A stretch of 6,744 bases of DNA from Clostridia bacterium (GTDB taxonomy: Bacteria; Bacillota; Clostridia; Oscillospirales; Butyricicoccaceae). The first letter of the stretch is position 1, and each line of letters begins with the position of its first letter. Below are positions 6,192-6,744 of the stretch, in pieces. The stretch is from contig CAAFJY010000015.1 of the NCBI GenBank assembly GCA_900763355.1, forward strand, positions 1-6,744, given 5' to 3'. The notes under the pieces were generated by a model. The model worked only from the letters and a program-made list of their open reading frames with translations. It ran no database searches and was not told where the DNA came from. Made by a program: the position numbers and the translations under genes.

Positions 6192-6217
6192 TCGAATCCC
6201 TTACGCCGTACCAGGAA
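6192..6217 (+). pseudogene. Duplicated 3' fragment of tRNA-Arg
   Basis: The 26 bases are identical to 6044-6069 of the tRNA-Arg locus, from inside the T loop through the acceptor 3' strand, discriminator A, CCA and the next GGAA. The remainder of a cloverleaf is absent: the cassette hairpin lies directly upstream. It cannot be a working tRNA. It is followed by its own terminator, so it is either the remnant of a second tRNA-Arg gene or one side of a past duplication or integration at the tRNA 3' end. Confidence 0.8.
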
Positions 6218-6252
6218 TACCGAAACTGCCTGCAGTTTCGGTATTCCTTTTT
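6213..6252 (+). terminator. Terminator after the tRNA-Arg fragment
   Basis: A perfect 17-bp stem (6213-6229 with 6232-6248, two-base loop as drawn) is followed by TTTT and then G. It begins at the A of the fragment's CCA, at the same place as the terminator of the intact tRNA gene, but the stem sequence is different. Confidence 0.85.
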
Positions 6253-6256
6253 GCTT

Positions 6257-6281
6257 CCCCACTGCGCGCAGCGCAGCGGGG
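6257..6281. repeat. GC-rich hairpin related to the cassette hairpin
   Basis: CCCC (6257-6260) pairs with GGGG (6278-6281) and CTGCGC (6262-6267) with GCGCAG (6271-6276), with one A-C mismatch and a GCA loop. Its inner part differs from the cassette hairpin at 6175-6190 by the loss of a single C. There is no T tract on either side. Confidence 0.6.
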
Positions 6282-6285
6282 GCCC

Positions 6286-6437
6286 CGAATCGCGGCGCCG
6301 CACCGCGGGACGCGCGCGATTTGCCAGCGCGGCCAGTGCCGCGCATGACAACGGGAGCTCCAGGAATGGAGCGACCAGAGTCCATTCCATCTGGGTTCCC
6401 GACGCGCCATGCGCGGCGAGGAATGGAACCATGTTCC
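6286..6437. repeat. Right, longer copy of the dispersed palindromic repeat
   Basis: The core 6292-6323 is the inverted partner of 15-46 (30 of 32 identical). The 9-mer 6425-6433 is the inverted partner of 1-9, but here 101 bases separate it from the core, against 5 in the left copy. That extra part contains GGAATGGA (6363-6370) pairing with TCCATTCC (6381-6388), a third GGAATGGA at 6420-6427, CGCGC-CAT-GCGCG (6403-6415) and the palindrome GGAAC-CAT-GTTCC (6425-6437). No coding sequence is supported. Confidence 0.7.
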
Positions 6438-6466
6438 CCCGTAAGCCCCTTCTTTTAAGACGAAAG

Positions 6467-6496
6467 GCCGCCACGGCCCAGCAGGGCCGTGGCGGC
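6467..6496. repeat. Perfect 13-bp inverted repeat
   Basis: GCCGCCACGGCCC (6467-6479) pairs with 6484-6496 around an AGCA loop. The plus side has no T run. On the minus side the stem is followed only by CTTTCGTCTT, a poor terminator tail. It separates the repeat region from the tRNA-Trp promoter and could be a weak minus-strand terminator or another repeat unit. Confidence 0.55.
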
Positions 6497-6531
6497 TATG
6501 CCGCATTCCCCTGCCCCACCCCCTTCCCCGC

Positions 6532-6578
6532 AAAAATAGAAAAAACCCCTTTACAAACGGGAAAAAATCCGTTATAAT
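6532..6578 (+). promoter_or_regulatory. tRNA-Trp promoter
   Basis: TTTACA (6550-6555) and a perfect TATAAT (6573-6578) are separated by exactly 17 bases, and the start would fall near 6585, about 13 bases before the tRNA. A-rich tracts at 6532-6536 and 6540-6545 lie just upstream of the -35 box, as an UP element would. Confidence 0.88.
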
Positions 6579-6597
6579 AACAAAGCGTTCCAAACCT

Positions 6598-6673
6598 AGG
6601 GGTATAGCTCAGTTGGTAGAGCAGCGGTCTCCAAAACCGCGTGCCGAGGGTTCAAGTCCTTCTGCCCCTGCCA
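6598..6673 (+). tRNA. tRNA-Trp (anticodon CCA), CCA encoded
   Basis: The 76-base gene folds as a full cloverleaf. The acceptor stem AGGGGTA (6598-6604) pairs with TGCCCCT (6663-6669); the anticodon stem GCGGT/ACCGC holds loop CTCCAAA with anticodon CCA at 6631-6633, reading UGG; the T stem GAGGG/CCTTC holds loop TTCAAGT. The discriminator is G6670, the usual major identity base of bacterial tRNA-Trp, followed by encoded CCA. It has its own strong promoter and its own terminator, so it is a single-gene unit. Confidence 0.97.
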
Positions 6674-6680
6674 GAACAAA

Positions 6681-6717
6681 GCGCCCGGAAACCTCCGGTT
6701 TCCGGGCGCTTTTTTTT
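6681..6717 (+). terminator. tRNA-Trp terminator
   Basis: GCGCCCGGAAACC (6681-6693) pairs perfectly with GGTTTCCGGGCGC (6697-6709) around a TCC loop, followed by eight T residues. This is a textbook strong intrinsic terminator. Confidence 0.95.
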
Positions 6718-6738
6718 GCGTCCACTGCCCACGAGCTC

Positions 6739-6744
6739 TTGACA
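6739..6744 (+). promoter_or_regulatory. Possible -35 box at the window edge
   Basis: The last six bases are a perfect TTGACA, 22 bases after the tRNA-Trp terminator's T run, a likely place for the promoter of the next plus-strand gene. The -10 box would lie outside the window, so this cannot be confirmed here. Confidence 0.35.

Noticed and set aside
15..6323. Composite transposon or genomic island bounded by the inverted repeats
   Set aside because: No transposase or integrase between them, the repeat copies differ in length and modules, and the enclosed genes look chromosomal. A dispersed repeat family is simpler.
6087..6593. Open frames on both strands through the tRNA spacer region
   Set aside because: They cross terminators, the tRNA fragment and palindromic repeats, lack convincing ribosome-binding sites and show no family likeness.

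Overview
The window is GC-rich, with abundant intrinsic terminators, strong GGAGG-type ribosome-binding sites and tRNA genes that encode their own CCA ends. Together with the gene content (an ABC-F protein, a WYL regulator, and a small membrane protein resembling DUF6512), this suggests a high-GC Bacillota genome, probably a gut clostridium of the Oscillospirales type. The taxonomy is inferred from style and protein families only.

Layout. Positions 1-291 are non-coding: a dense run of short hairpins ending in an intrinsic terminator. Positions 292-5758 hold five minus-strand genes with short gaps (about 52, 33 and 46 bases, then a 4-base overlap). In transcription order they are an AI-2E family transporter-like membrane protein, a small DUF6512-like membrane protein, an ABC-F ATPase, a WYL-domain transcriptional regulator and a HAD phosphatase of the phosphoglycolate phosphatase type. 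A candidate promoter lies at 5833-5862 and a terminator at 242-269, so one five-gene transcription unit is plausible. Nothing ties the five products to one pathway. The only strong functional link is the ATGA overlap between the WYL regulator and the phosphatase.

Positions 5867-6744 are an RNA-gene region on the plus strand: an orphan terminator, a promoter with phased A-tracts, tRNA-Arg(ACG) and its terminator, a hairpin cassette, a duplicated 3' fragment of the same tRNA with its own terminator, a hairpin-rich repeat, then tRNA-Trp(CCA) with a near-consensus promoter and a strong terminator. The window ends in a perfect TTGACA, possibly the -35 box of the next gene.

The most unusual content is in the non-coding DNA. 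A 32-base core (15-46) recurs in inverted orientation at 6292-6323 with two differences, and both fall in predicted hairpin loops. A 26-base piece of tRNA-Arg is repeated 148 bases downstream. I see no defence system, CRISPR array, transposase, integrase or biosynthetic cluster. The protein-coding part looks like ordinary chromosome.
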